DNA of 60,511 nt from Candidatus Melainabacteria bacterium. GTDB taxonomy: Bacteria > Cyanobacteriota > Vampirovibrionia > Obscuribacterales > Obscuribacteraceae. The translations under genes were made by a program, and so were the position numbers. Positions 53,833-60,511 of this stretch are shown in pieces (position 1 is the stretch's first letter; each line of letters starts with the position of its first letter). The notes under the pieces were generated by a model. The model was not told the origin of the DNA, did not search any database, and worked only from the letters and a program-made list of their open reading frames with translations. Where the stretch lies: contig RXJR01000004.1 in NCBI GenBank assembly GCA_003963305.1, positions 1-60,511 of the forward strand, in the 5' to 3' direction.

Positions 53833-54221
53833 ATAAGCTCCGAACATCACTTCAAATCGTATACGGCGTGGTGTTCCTTTTGATACCACTTATGTGGGTT
53901 GCGAGCGCATACGCAACTAACCTTGGTACGCTGGGAATCATCGACACTACCGGAAACTTCCAAACAAAAATCGATCCGAAGGCAAAGCCTGGAGATATGG
54001 ATATTTTTGTCACCGATGAACCAATCCTAACAACGGAGCCTTCGCCGGAGCTCAAACGTAAGCTTATTCCGCATTCGGAAGCGTTTCTGACGCACTGGCT
54101 CACCGCCGTCAATAAAAATCCGCACCGACTGTTATGGTCGTCCTATCCAGCCAGCATAAGAGGGCAAGTATTCAGCGGCAAAGCAGCCGGTGGAGATCCA
54201 ATGACCGCTGGTGGCTGGTAA
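53829..54221 (+). CDS. Small exported or membrane-anchored protein coupled to the membrane gene
   Basis: 130 residues from an ATG at 53829 that overlaps the previous TGA as ATGA, with GGAGG four bases upstream. One N-terminal hydrophobic segment (IVYGVVFLLIPLMWVASAYA) is a signal peptide or anchor. The mature part is short and polar (LIPHSEAFLTHWLTAVNKNP, YPASIRGQVFSGKAAGGDP) and ends in Trp. No family recognised. The tight coupling implies it works with the polytopic protein. Confidence 0.75.
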
Positions 54222-54244
54222 AAGTGACTTTTGTCGGATAGAGG

Positions 54245-56026
54245 TTAAATGAATCCGACGATCATCCAACAAAATACGGCAAACGTATAAAGCAAATAAA
54301 ACGGTGTGAACCAGATATAAACCAGCGCCAACATATGAGCACCTTGTTCCGATCGACTGAGATGCTTTTGGTCGAACCATTTACTTATCTGTTCCCGCAA
54401 CAGCACACCCAACAAAATCACGAATGGCATCAAGCCGAAATCGACCACAACTGCAAAACAAAGTGCCCTGACACGTTGGGGCGTAGTCGATGAAACAACT
54501 ACTGTGCCATTTGGATTGGCAAAGGTTGCTGCCGACGAAGGTGACACCTCGGAAAATTTGCAATTCGATTTGAACGGAACGCCGTTTGTGCTCTCCAATC
54601 TAAGCACGGTGTTTCCAACGCACGTACGCAGAGGAGCGCCATTTCGATTAAAGCCAATCAGGCAGTAAGAATAAGCCTTTCGGACGTCGTTGATTCGCAA
54701 GCAAACGACAGGAGAATCTGTAAATGGTCCTCGAATTCCCGTGATCGATCTAAGCGTGGAAAGATCCGACTTACGTTCGCACTGATTCAGCTCCTCACCA
54801 AAAACGCTGGAAGCATTCTTCAAGTCATTACGGCAAGCCACATTGTGCATTTCAACATGATCAATCTGCTCTGTGTAGGGATTCTTGAATTGAATATCGA
54901 GGGGTAGTTCCAAGTCGGCTTGCTTTCTAAGCGGCTCCGAGTGGAGTTCAGCCGCAACATCCAGCATCGTCGCATAGAGAGGATCAGGCCCTGCTTCACC
55001 GAGACTTGCTGACATTCCGTTTTGATCTACCAGTGTGTTGCCGTGTTTTTCTAACCAAAACATGCCGTACTGCGGATGCATGTACACCATATACAGTGCG
55101 CGCCAGGCATTACTGACTGTGTTGAATGATTTAGATGCGAAGTTCTGCTCACGTCTCACCTTAAGTTGATGCTCTGGCAATACAAATACGTCCAGATGAC
55201 CATCATCGGTATGAAAAGTTTGACCTGGCTGCACAAGCTGCGGTTGAACCTTTTCACCGCCTAAGATGTAGTAGCTAGCGACTCCAATCAACGTAATTAA
55301 AGAAAGCGTTAATGGTAATGTTAGTAGGGCTAATGCAATTCGCGGACGAGACTTGAGCCATCCAAGTGCTGATAGAACCAGCCCCATCTTTCCGCTCATT
55401 TCCTTTTGCCTGGCTTTTTCCAACTTTGCGATTTCTTCTGCCAGGACGAGTTGTCCGTCGCGAACCTCTGCAAGCCCCTCCAGAATCTTGATATTCAAGC
55501 GCACGGGATCTAAATAGACTTCGCGGTTCTTTCGAGCTTTCTCCTCTACCTCTTTGTATGCAAGGCTGTCAGGTTCTACCCTGTGAAGATATTTCGCATA
55601 AGATTCAAGTAGCGTTGTTCCAAGAGGATGTCCGGTCACGAGTTTCTGCTGGGAAATCTCCCTTGCTCTTTTGTAGTGATCGGCGGCTTCCGCATCATTT
55701 TTCAGCTTCTCGTGCGTTTTGGCGAGCTTAAAGTGAGACTTGATCAGCGAAGCCGGGGTGCTTTCCGTCAATCGTTCACGCATAACCAACAAGCGTTGGT
55801 ACATGGGCAACGCGGAACCGAACTTATCCTGGAAGTAATAACTGTCACCCAGACCCGTTAAACAATCGGCTATCGTTACACTGTCGCCGGCATAAATCTC
55901 GTCAAGACTGGCAAGACAAGCGTGATACAGACTCTCACTCGCAACATAATCGTGCTTTGAAAATGCTTCGTCAGCAGCCTTGATCATTGCGGCGCAACGG
56001 TTCAATTCGATTTCGAATTGCTGCAT
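54245..56026 (-). CDS. TPR protein with transmembrane helices
   Basis: 593 residues. The N-terminal ~190 residues contain TPR units (AFSKHDYVASESLYHACLAS, LTGLGDSYYFQDKFGSALPM, KLAKTHEKLKNDAEAADHYK). One transmembrane helix (~235-258, IALALLTLPLTLSLITLIGV) follows, then a large extracytoplasmic domain with several Cys (LNQCERKSDL, PVVCLRINDV, YCLIGFNRNG), and two C-terminal transmembrane helices (LCFAVVVDFGLMPFVILLGV; LALVYIWFTPFYLLYTFAVF). Probably a cytoplasmic TPR sensor or scaffold anchored in the membrane. Convergent with the coupled pair, 23 bp apart. Confidence 0.75.
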   Translation of the reverse strand: MQQFEIELNRCAAMIKAADEAFSKHDYVASESLYHACLASLDEIYAGDSVTIADCLTGLGDSYYFQDKFGSALPMYQRLLVMRERLTESTPASLIKSHFKLAKTHEKLKNDAEAADHYKRAREISQQKLVTGHPLGTTLLESYAKYLHRVEPDSLAYKEVEEKARKNREVYLDPVRLNIKILEGLAEVRDGQLVLAEEIAKLEKARQKEMSGKMGLVLSALGWLKSRPRIALALLTLPLTLSLITLIGVASYYILGGEKVQPQLVQPGQTFHTDDGHLDVFVLPEHQLKVRREQNFASKSFNTVSNAWRALYMVYMHPQYGMFWLEKHGNTLVDQNGMSASLGEAGPDPLYATMLDVAAELHSEPLRKQADLELPLDIQFKNPYTEQIDHVEMHNVACRNDLKNASSVFGEELNQCERKSDLSTLRSITGIRGPFTDSPVVCLRINDVRKAYSYCLIGFNRNGAPLRTCVGNTVLRLESTNGVPFKSNCKFSEVSPSSAATFANPNGTVVVSSTTPQRVRALCFAVVVDFGLMPFVILLGVLLREQISKWFDQKHLSRSEQGAHMLALVYIWFTPFYLLYTFAVFCWMIVGFI

Positions 56027-56130
56027 AAAGACCTGTAACTGTAGATTGGTACAGATTCCCCCTTATTTCTTACCATCTGAGCACTAATTACTAACATCAG
56101 GTCTCAGAGTCCGGCTTGTATAGAATAGGA

Positions 56131-57105
56131 TTATTTAGAAGACAGTGAGCGTAAATCCTTTTCGAGATAATCATCGAGCTTGTCGAACGAGCCGGTCCAG
56201 CCGATGGTCATGCCGCCGCGAGCTTGAATGAATGTCGCGAGTTCTTCGTCGGTCGTATCGCCATAGCATTCCCAGGTTATAGTGACACGGGTCTGGTTCT
56301 CGTCTTCGGCTGCAAATTCGACAGTGGTCAGCATCGTTGCAGGCCATGTCGGAGCCATAGGATGCCGAGCAAGATTCTCCTGCTCATCACAAAACTGCTG
56401 CGTATAAACGATGCGATGAGGTCTTGTAATTTCCAAATAGTGAGCACGTCCATACATCTTCACACCAGAATTATTACCCATGCAATAGAAACTTCTGCCA
56501 CCAGGTGCGATATCACATCTGATAAATTGCATTTCGAAACCAGTAGGCGGCGACCACTTCGACAGATGGTTCGGGTCAGTCCACAAGTCGAACATCACAT
56601 CCAGAGGCGCGTCGAAAGTTCGATTGATAACAAAAATCTCCTTACTATCTGACTGTTTCGCGACATATTCAGCCAGGCGATCCCAGGTCGAGTTACCTCC
56701 AGCCTTCTTAATGAACTCGCGAATCTCGGCTGCCTTCTCAGGTGTTGCCATAGACATGGTCAAATCCATTGTGGTCTTACCGTGCTTCTCTGAGAACAGC
56801 ACTGTCACTCGAAACAGCGGCTCCTGCTCGTCGTTACCACCGTGATCGTAAACGAGCTTCTTACACTCCTCTACCTCAAAATATTTTGTTTTGTTCGGAT
56901 AATCAACTCCATCAGGACCATGCATCGTGTAGTGCCAGTGCCCGCCCACACACAGATCTTTGCTGTGAGTTGTGATTGTGAATCCACGAGGTCCCCACCA
57001 TTGCGCAGCTTGGGACGGATCAGTCCAGGCATCCCAAACAGCCTTCACTGGTGCATCGTATACTCGGGTAAGTCGCAACTCGTTAGATTTCTTCTTTGCG
57101 GGCAT
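56131..57105 (-). CDS. Double SRPBCC (AHSA1-type) domain protein
   Basis: 324 residues, ATG at 57105 with GGAGAG upstream. Two START/AHSA1 domains in tandem: residues ~8-145 (RVYDAPVKAVWDAWTDPSQA, QWWGPRGFTITTHSKDLCVG) and ~155-315 (RTFDAPLDVMFDLWTDPNHL, SKWSPPTGFEMQFIRCDIAP, GWTGSFDKLDDYLEKDL). Each has the R-x-(F/Y)-D-A-P...W-T-D-P and G-x-G-S/W pattern. Such proteins bind small hydrophobic ligands in a helix-grip fold. The upstream ArsR repressor overlaps it by 23 bp, the classic ArsR-AHSA1 pair, here with a fused double domain. Confidence 0.92.
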   Translation of the reverse strand: MPAKKKSNELRLTRVYDAPVKAVWDAWTDPSQAAQWWGPRGFTITTHSKDLCVGGHWHYTMHGPDGVDYPNKTKYFEVEECKKLVYDHGGNDEQEPLFRVTVLFSEKHGKTTMDLTMSMATPEKAAEIREFIKKAGGNSTWDRLAEYVAKQSDSKEIFVINRTFDAPLDVMFDLWTDPNHLSKWSPPTGFEMQFIRCDIAPGGRSFYCMGNNSGVKMYGRAHYLEITRPHRIVYTQQFCDEQENLARHPMAPTWPATMLTTVEFAAEDENQTRVTITWECYGDTTDEELATFIQARGGMTIGWTGSFDKLDDYLEKDLRSLSSK

Positions 57106-57532
57106 CTCTCTCTCCTTTCTTTCTTCTACCAGCGGGCGCCTTCGCCTTAGCCGTAATAGTGTTCTTCTCTGCTGAGCTGTTTCTTTTACTCTTTCGGACC
57201 ACAGGCTTCTGCTCAGTTGTCACAGTTTTTAAATAAGCCTCTAGACGATCTAAACTAGCTTCCCAATAGGCTCGATACTCTTCCATCCAGTCAGCGGCCT
57301 CGCGCAGACCATCTTCTTTGAGCCTGCAGGGACGCCATTGAGCCTCCCTGGACTTAGTGATCAATCCGGCTTTCTCGAGTACTTTAATGTGCTTGGTAAT
57401 TGCGGGCAAGCTCATCCCATAAGGCTTAGCCAGGTCAGTTACGCTCGCTTCGCCGTTCTTCAGCTGAGCCAACATCGCCCGCCGCGTCGGATCAGCCAGC
57501 GCTGAGAATGTCAAACTGAGCGAATCCTGCAC
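57083..57532 (-). CDS. ArsR-family repressor with basic C-terminal tail
   Basis: 149 residues from a GTG at 57532. Winged HTH: FSALADPTRRAMLAQLKNGE, ASVTDLAKPYGMSLPAITKH, IKVLEKAGLITKSREAQWRP. No metal-binding Cys pair, so it is of the AHSA1-associated, non-metal type. The last ~45 residues are Lys/Arg-rich (RKSKRNSSAEKNTITAKAKA), unusual for the family and possibly DNA-contacting. Controls its own operon through the palindrome at 57539-57564, by position. Confidence 0.93.
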   Translation of the reverse strand: MQDSLSLTFSALADPTRRAMLAQLKNGEASVTDLAKPYGMSLPAITKHIKVLEKAGLITKSREAQWRPCRLKEDGLREAADWMEEYRAYWEASLDRLEAYLKTVTTEQKPVVRKSKRNSSAEKNTITAKAKAPAGRRKKGERDARKEEI

Positions 57533-57538
57533 AATTTT

Positions 57539-57564
57539 ACCAATCGGTTAATTAACAGCTTGGT
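57539..57564 (-). promoter_or_regulatory. Palindromic operator of the ArsR/SRPBCC operon
   Basis: A 26-bp near-palindrome: ACCAA (57539-57543), perfect core GTTAATTAAC (57547-57556), TTGGT (57560-57564), all centred on the same dyad. It covers the predicted transcription start and lies 7 bp upstream of the repressor GTG, ideal for autorepression. Confidence 0.7.
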
Positions 57565-57566
57565 TA

Positions 57567-57595
57567 AGTATATTGCACCGAGTTCCATGCGTCAA
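57567..57595 (-). promoter_or_regulatory. Sigma-70-type promoter of the ArsR/SRPBCC operon
   Basis: On the minus strand TTGACG (57590-57595) and TATACT (57567-57572) are separated by exactly 17 bp, near-consensus -35 and -10 boxes. The predicted start at about 57560 falls inside the palindromic operator. Confidence 0.75.
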
Positions 57596-57672
57596 GCTGA
57601 TTAATGGAATCCGGTCCGCATCATCGCGAGAATTATTTATATACTGAAGACATTGATCTGGAGTCGAACTGA

Positions 57673-58371
57673 TTGATTGAAAAAAGTGCAATCGTCTACA
57701 TAATCGACGGAGCGGGCGGCAGCGGCTTTACGCCGCTAGTACTCAAACGCGCGCTGACAGGCGAGCCCTACGAAGTGAAACATTTTCGCTGGGGCACCGG
57801 GTACATGCGCATCATCAATGATCTCACCAATAGAGAGAACTTACTGGCGAAATCGAAACAACTAACGTCAGAAATTACAAAGTACAAAAAATTCAATCCA
57901 AACCGCAAAATCTACATCGTTGCAAAAAGCGCCGGTACAGCAGTCGCTCTCAATGCGCTAGCCGATCTGCCTGAAAACTGTGTACATCGAGTTATTCTGA
58001 TGTCACCCGCGGTATCTCCATCGTACCCACTTCTGAATTCACTACGCGCAGTTCGACACGACGTCGTGTCATTCTGTTCTGCAGCAGATTTGCTTTTTCT
58101 GCATGTTGGAACATCCATCTTCGGAACTGCAGATGGTATCAGAGGAGTGAGCGCCGGTCTCAAGGGATTCACCAGACCCGATGACGATGCGCTATCAAAG
58201 CAGTACTCGAAACTCCACGAGGTGCACTGGGAGCCATCAATGATGAAGCTCTTGCACTTTGGAGATCACTCGGGCAACAGCATGCCCCTCTTCGTGAAAA
58301 AATATATTGTTCCGTTGCTGCTAAATGATGAGCTAGCAACTGAAAATGAACTGGTCAACGAGCGGCAATAG
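57673..58371 (+). CDS. Alpha/beta-hydrolase-fold protein
   Basis: 232 residues from a TTG at 57673 with GGAG nine bases upstream. VYIIDGAGGSGFTPLVLKRA gives the oxyanion region, KIYIVAKSAGTAVALNALAD the nucleophile elbow with Ser in A-K-S-A-G, SFCSAADLLF a likely acid position and HFGDHSGNSMPLF the His. Small lipase/esterase-like protein without signal peptide, so cytoplasmic. Divergent from the ArsR operon. Substrate unknown. Confidence 0.75.
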   Translation: MIEKSAIVYIIDGAGGSGFTPLVLKRALTGEPYEVKHFRWGTGYMRIINDLTNRENLLAKSKQLTSEITKYKKFNPNRKIYIVAKSAGTAVALNALADLPENCVHRVILMSPAVSPSYPLLNSLRAVRHDVVSFCSAADLLFLHVGTSIFGTADGIRGVSAGLKGFTRPDDDALSKQYSKLHEVHWEPSMMKLLHFGDHSGNSMPLFVKKYIVPLLLNDELATENELVNERQ

Positions 58372-58375
58372 TCGA

Positions 58376-58630
58376 CTAATTTGCATTGTGCTCTTGCATG
58401 TTCCGATCTATATGTCTCATCAACAACGAGAGTGAGATATTCAGCCCTTTCGCTATGTCCACCAGAACTGAGAAGCTAGGATTTCGCTTGCCGTTTTCTA
58501 TGTTGCTTATGAAAGCACGATCAACCCCTGACCGCATGGCGAGTTCGGCTTGGGTCAATCGCAGTCTGTCACGTCGTGCGCTGATAGCCTGACCGAGACA
58601 GTTCAAGAGAATCTGCCTGTCACGTTTCAA
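58376..58630 (-). CDS. XRE-family transcriptional regulator
   Basis: 84 residues if started at the TTG at 58630 (GAGG ten bases upstream); the open frame continues to 58711 with several weak TTG alternatives. A complete Cro/CI-type HTH: AISARRDRLRLTQAELAMRS, GVDRAFISNIENGKRNPSFS, VLVDIAKGLNISLSLLMRHI. Size and layout are those of small SinR/HigA-like regulators. Divergent from the gene at 58878; it may control that intergenic region, which holds GACAA/TTGTC inverted repeats. Four bases from the convergent hydrolase. Confidence 0.85.
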   Translation of the reverse strand: MKRDRQILLNCLGQAISARRDRLRLTQAELAMRSGVDRAFISNIENGKRNPSFSVLVDIAKGLNISLSLLMRHIDRNMQEHNAN

Positions 58631-58877
58631 TTTAACCAAACCTCGTTCAATCCTCAAACTCCAAAAAACTTGAAACCGCAAACCGTACAGTATAGACGAC
58701 AGCGAATACAAATCAAAGTGTACATCATTTACACAGATGAGCTAAGCCATTAACCTCAGAGATTAGCCACACATAAGGAATCTTAACTCAACGTTGGGTT
58801 TAGTCGACAAGGAATATTGAGCATTGTCGTCCTTAATTGACATTGAGTTACAATCAACTCCCCTTTGAGATCACCGC

Positions 58878-59165
58878 GTGCGCATTCGACCAAAACTCGC
58901 AATTTGCTTGTTGCTGATGTCACAAATTCAACAGAATCCTTGCTTTGCGACTGAGCGAACAGCCAGCGAAATTACCAGAGAAATTTTTGCACTCGAACTT
59001 GAAGTGCAGAAAATCAATTGCTACTTGCATCTTGAAGCGGCGGATCCGCGTTTACCTAACGCGGCCCGACTAAGGCACTCGATGTTGCCACCGCTGACGG
59101 TGCGTCCTGGCCTTTTGGTACAGTCAAACCTGCAAGAAGCAGCACGCCGAACAAGAGAGCACTAA
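58878..59165 (+). CDS. Small exported protein (low confidence)
   Basis: 95 codons from a GTG at 58878 with only weak GAGA upstream. The first ~24 residues look like a signal peptide (PKLAICLLLMSQIQQNPCFA), followed by a helical stretch (ASEITREIFALELEVQKINC). The last third overlaps the antisense gene at 59056-59217 and is less convincing. Either the frame is real and overlaps, or it is partly a shadow. Confidence 0.4.
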   Translation: MRIRPKLAICLLLMSQIQQNPCFATERTASEITREIFALELEVQKINCYLHLEAADPRLPNAARLRHSMLPPLTVRPGLLVQSNLQEAARRTREH

Positions 59166-59217
59166 CAAGCAGTAGAGCTTTTGCATCCTGATCTTCAAAA
59201 ATTCTAGACATAGGCAT
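59056..59217 (-). CDS. Small single-TM protein
   Basis: 53 residues from an ATG at 59217 with GGAG seven bases upstream. Cytoplasmic acidic N-terminus (SRIFEDQDAKA), one transmembrane helix (LLLVSALLFGVLLLAGLTVP), short polar exterior tail. The ribosome site and helix make it credible. Overlaps the 3' end of the plus-strand frame at 58878. Function unknown. Confidence 0.6.
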   Translation of the reverse strand: MPMSRIFEDQDAKALLLVSALLFGVLLLAGLTVPKGQDAPSAVATSSALVGPR

Positions 59218-59289
59218 TCTCCGACTCCCACGAACTAAGCGTAAGACTTCAGCGATGCACACAAGGTTCCTAATACTCCAAACTCATTG

Positions 59290-59766
59290 CTAGTTTGAAG
59301 CTTTCGGATCTTCCATTCGTTTTGGCGGTCTACGTTCAGGCAAAATTGCCTGCACTTCCTTGATAAGCTGTTCAACATCAAAATCAGGCATGATCAAAAA
59401 CTTGTAGGCACCGAGAACAGTAGAAGTGCTTGCAACTGAATCCGCGCAAAATTTAGCCACGTCGCCGGGTTCCCAAGCGACAAGCATGACGGGAACTCGT
59501 TCATGGTTGGGCATGCGCTTCATTCGTTTGAGAAAATCAAACGAACTCTCATCCTCCAGAAAAGCCTCAGCTATACAGACGTCGACATGATCTTTGGTTT
59601 CTAGAAAATGAAACGCCTTCTCGAGGCTGGTAAAGCTCACAACCTGCTGACCGAGCACTTCGCAGGACGTTTTAATTTTGGTCAGATGGTCTTCACTCTG
59701 TATCAGCACCAGGATGCGATAAGGGTCGTTCTCTGGACGAGGCTTCCCAGCCTGCAAGTTTGCCAT
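59290..59766 (-). CDS. Degenerate receiver-domain (pseudo-response-regulator) protein
   Basis: 158 residues with receiver-fold order: RILVLIQSEDHLTKI (beta1), VVSFTSLEKAFHFLE, VDVCIAEAFLEDESSFDFLK, PVMLVAWEPGDVAKF, AYKFLIMPDFDVEQLIKEVQ. At the phospho-acceptor position Asp is replaced by Glu67, the acidic pair after beta1 is missing (I-Q) and the conserved Lys is Met126. So it cannot be phosphorylated normally and may mimic the active state constitutively. No output domain; the C-terminus is a short Pro/Lys-rich tail. GGTAA upstream of the ATG. Confidence 0.75.
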   Translation of the reverse strand: MANLQAGKPRPENDPYRILVLIQSEDHLTKIKTSCEVLGQQVVSFTSLEKAFHFLETKDHVDVCIAEAFLEDESSFDFLKRMKRMPNHERVPVMLVAWEPGDVAKFCADSVASTSTVLGAYKFLIMPDFDVEQLIKEVQAILPERRPPKRMEDPKASN

Positions 59767-59901
59767 GTCTTACCAGCCTCTGTATCTGCAGATCATGCGT
59801 TAAAGAACGCAGGATTACGGCACAAGTCGATTACAGTGTACCTTATCGATATGGCGGATACAGTGAGCGGCAGTCAGAATCACCCCATTGGGTTACAGCG
59901 G

Positions 59902-60225
59902 TCAACCTGAGCTATGTTGATCTGGCGTAATACGCAGGTTTTTCCCCTGAATCACCCAGTTTTTCTCGATATTCTCCAAAACTGCCTGGGACCAGCCAGG
60001 TACTCTTGTTTGAAGGATATTCGCGGCAGTTGGACCAGCTTCATGGGGGCTAGCGACATTATTTAACCAGTGAAGCACTATTTCGTGGCCTTCATTGCGG
60101 TGCTTTATCTCAGTCTGCGTATGCCCGCGATCTAAGATGTTCTGTGTACATTTGCGACAGATGCACTGCTCTGGCTTAGTTATTTTGTCCTGGCGAACAG
60201 TTTCCCCAGCGGCTCTTGCAATCAT
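59902..60225 (-). CDS. Small protein with a Cys cluster, unknown
   Basis: 107 residues, ATG at 60225 with GGAG nine bases upstream. N-terminal C-I-C-R-K-C and several His (RGHTQTEIKHRNEGHEIVLH) could bind a metal. The C-terminal half is helical (SQAVLENIEKNWVIQGKNLR). No family recognised. Lies between the pseudo-receiver and the truncated Pro/His-rich gene. Confidence 0.6.
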   Translation of the reverse strand: MIARAAGETVRQDKITKPEQCICRKCTQNILDRGHTQTEIKHRNEGHEIVLHWLNNVASPHEAGPTAANILQTRVPGWSQAVLENIEKNWVIQGKNLRITPDQHSSG

Positions 60226-60402
60226 GATTGAAATCTCCAGGAGAGAGGCAAGAGGGATACCGTGGTCTTACAGATGAGTATCTCTCAAAAGCGCACAAAG
60301 TGCATCAATCGAATGGTTGGTTTATTTCAGGATTAATCCACCAGAACAACACCCATTCGGGTGATAAGACCGTAGTTCCTGATCACATTCTCCCGAAAAG
60401 TC

Positions 60403-60432
60403 GGTCCGTTCTGCCATAACGCAGAACGGACC
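60403..60432 (-). terminator. Rho-independent terminator of the proline/His-rich gene
   Basis: GGTCCGTTCTGC (60403-60414), loop CATAAC, GCAGAACGGACC (60421-60432): a perfect 12-bp stem. Reading leftward on the minus strand, CTTTT follows within four bases. It is 12 bp beyond the stop at 60445 of the minus-strand gene. Confidence 0.85.
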
Positions 60433-60444
60433 AAACGGGCTTAC

Positions 60445-60511
60445 TTATTTATCTTTGCCATGCCCGTGATGATCGTCACATGGCGGCGGTGGGGGTGGCG
60501 GCGGAGGTGGA
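60445..60511 (-). CDS. C-terminal end of a proline-rich, His-tailed protein (partial)
   Basis: The last 21 codons of a gene that continues right of the window: a run of ten Pro followed by C-D-D-H-H-G-H-G-K-D-K and TAA at 60445-60447. The tail (C, D, three His) looks metal-binding. Its terminator follows directly. The Pro run would need EF-P (encoded at 31391) for efficient translation. Nothing else is readable. Confidence 0.7.
   Translation of the reverse strand, partial: PPPPPPPPPPCDDHHGHGKDK

Overview
ORGANISM (inference). This is a bacterial chromosomal window of moderate GC. Short genes are packed on both strands, with Shine-Dalgarno sites of the GGAGG/AAGGA type and frequent GTG and TTG starts. 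The mix suggests a large-genome, non-photosynthetic relative of Cyanobacteria (Vampirovibrionia/Melainabacteria, Obscuribacter-like). The clues are many secreted TPR proteins, a Hanks-type kinase fused to Sel1 repeats, an EF-P carrying the PGKGSAF loop, a type II citrate synthase, and accessory polymorphic-toxin immunity genes. No rRNA or other diagnostic marker is present, so this placement is tentative.

LAYOUT. 1-2021 is the right end of an integrated element. It has a P4-type tyrosine recombinase, a pair of possible recombinase arm repeats, and the 3' half of a tRNA-Thr(CGU) gene (1980-2021) that marks the att junction. 2271-10331 is an accessory block next to that junction and looks like an array of orphan immunity genes. 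It holds SMI1/KNR4, SUFU-like and DUF6896-like proteins, a tandem paralogous pair, an isolated EF-Tu domain-3-like protein, several unknowns, and decayed reading frames between them. 10540-23641 is more core-like: a monooxygenase-fold protein, a 1.2-kaa secreted TPR protein, citrate synthase, a zinc-motif protein, a membrane kinase with Sel1 repeats overlapping a small HTH-like protein, a WD40-like protein and a universal stress protein. 23803-31058 has a LolA-like exported protein, TPR and WG-like proteins and a row of three diverged DUF4240 paralogues. 31233-38506 holds EF-P with a possible 34-residue upstream peptide, a GH63-like glucosidase, a methyltransferase, a DUF1444-like protein and an exported alpha/beta hydrolase. 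38834-45587 has a leucine-rich-repeat protein, a three-gene operon (two ferritin-like di-iron proteins of PaaA/PaaC type plus a 2[4Fe-4S] ferredoxin) preceded by 37-bp tandem repeats, a bestrophin/DUF4239-like membrane protein, and a SulP transporter fused to STAS and two universal-stress domains. 46111-56026 has exported and TPR proteins, a GH114-like glycosidase, a sugar MFS permease and a translationally coupled membrane pair. 56131-60511 has an ArsR repressor/double-SRPBCC operon with a readable promoter and palindromic operator, a small hydrolase, an XRE regulator, a degenerate receiver protein, and the proline/histidine-rich C-terminus of a gene cut by the window edge, with its terminator.

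HOW IT FITS. The strongest system-level signals are: (i) an immunity-gene graveyard/array beside a tRNA-Thr integration site; (ii) a di-iron oxygenase-like operon in which one subunit keeps its metal ligands and the other has lost some; (iii) stress and signalling fusions (SulP-STAS-USP-USP, kinase-TM-Sel1, Glu-substituted pseudo-receiver). All functions are read from sequence motifs alone. No database search was possible.
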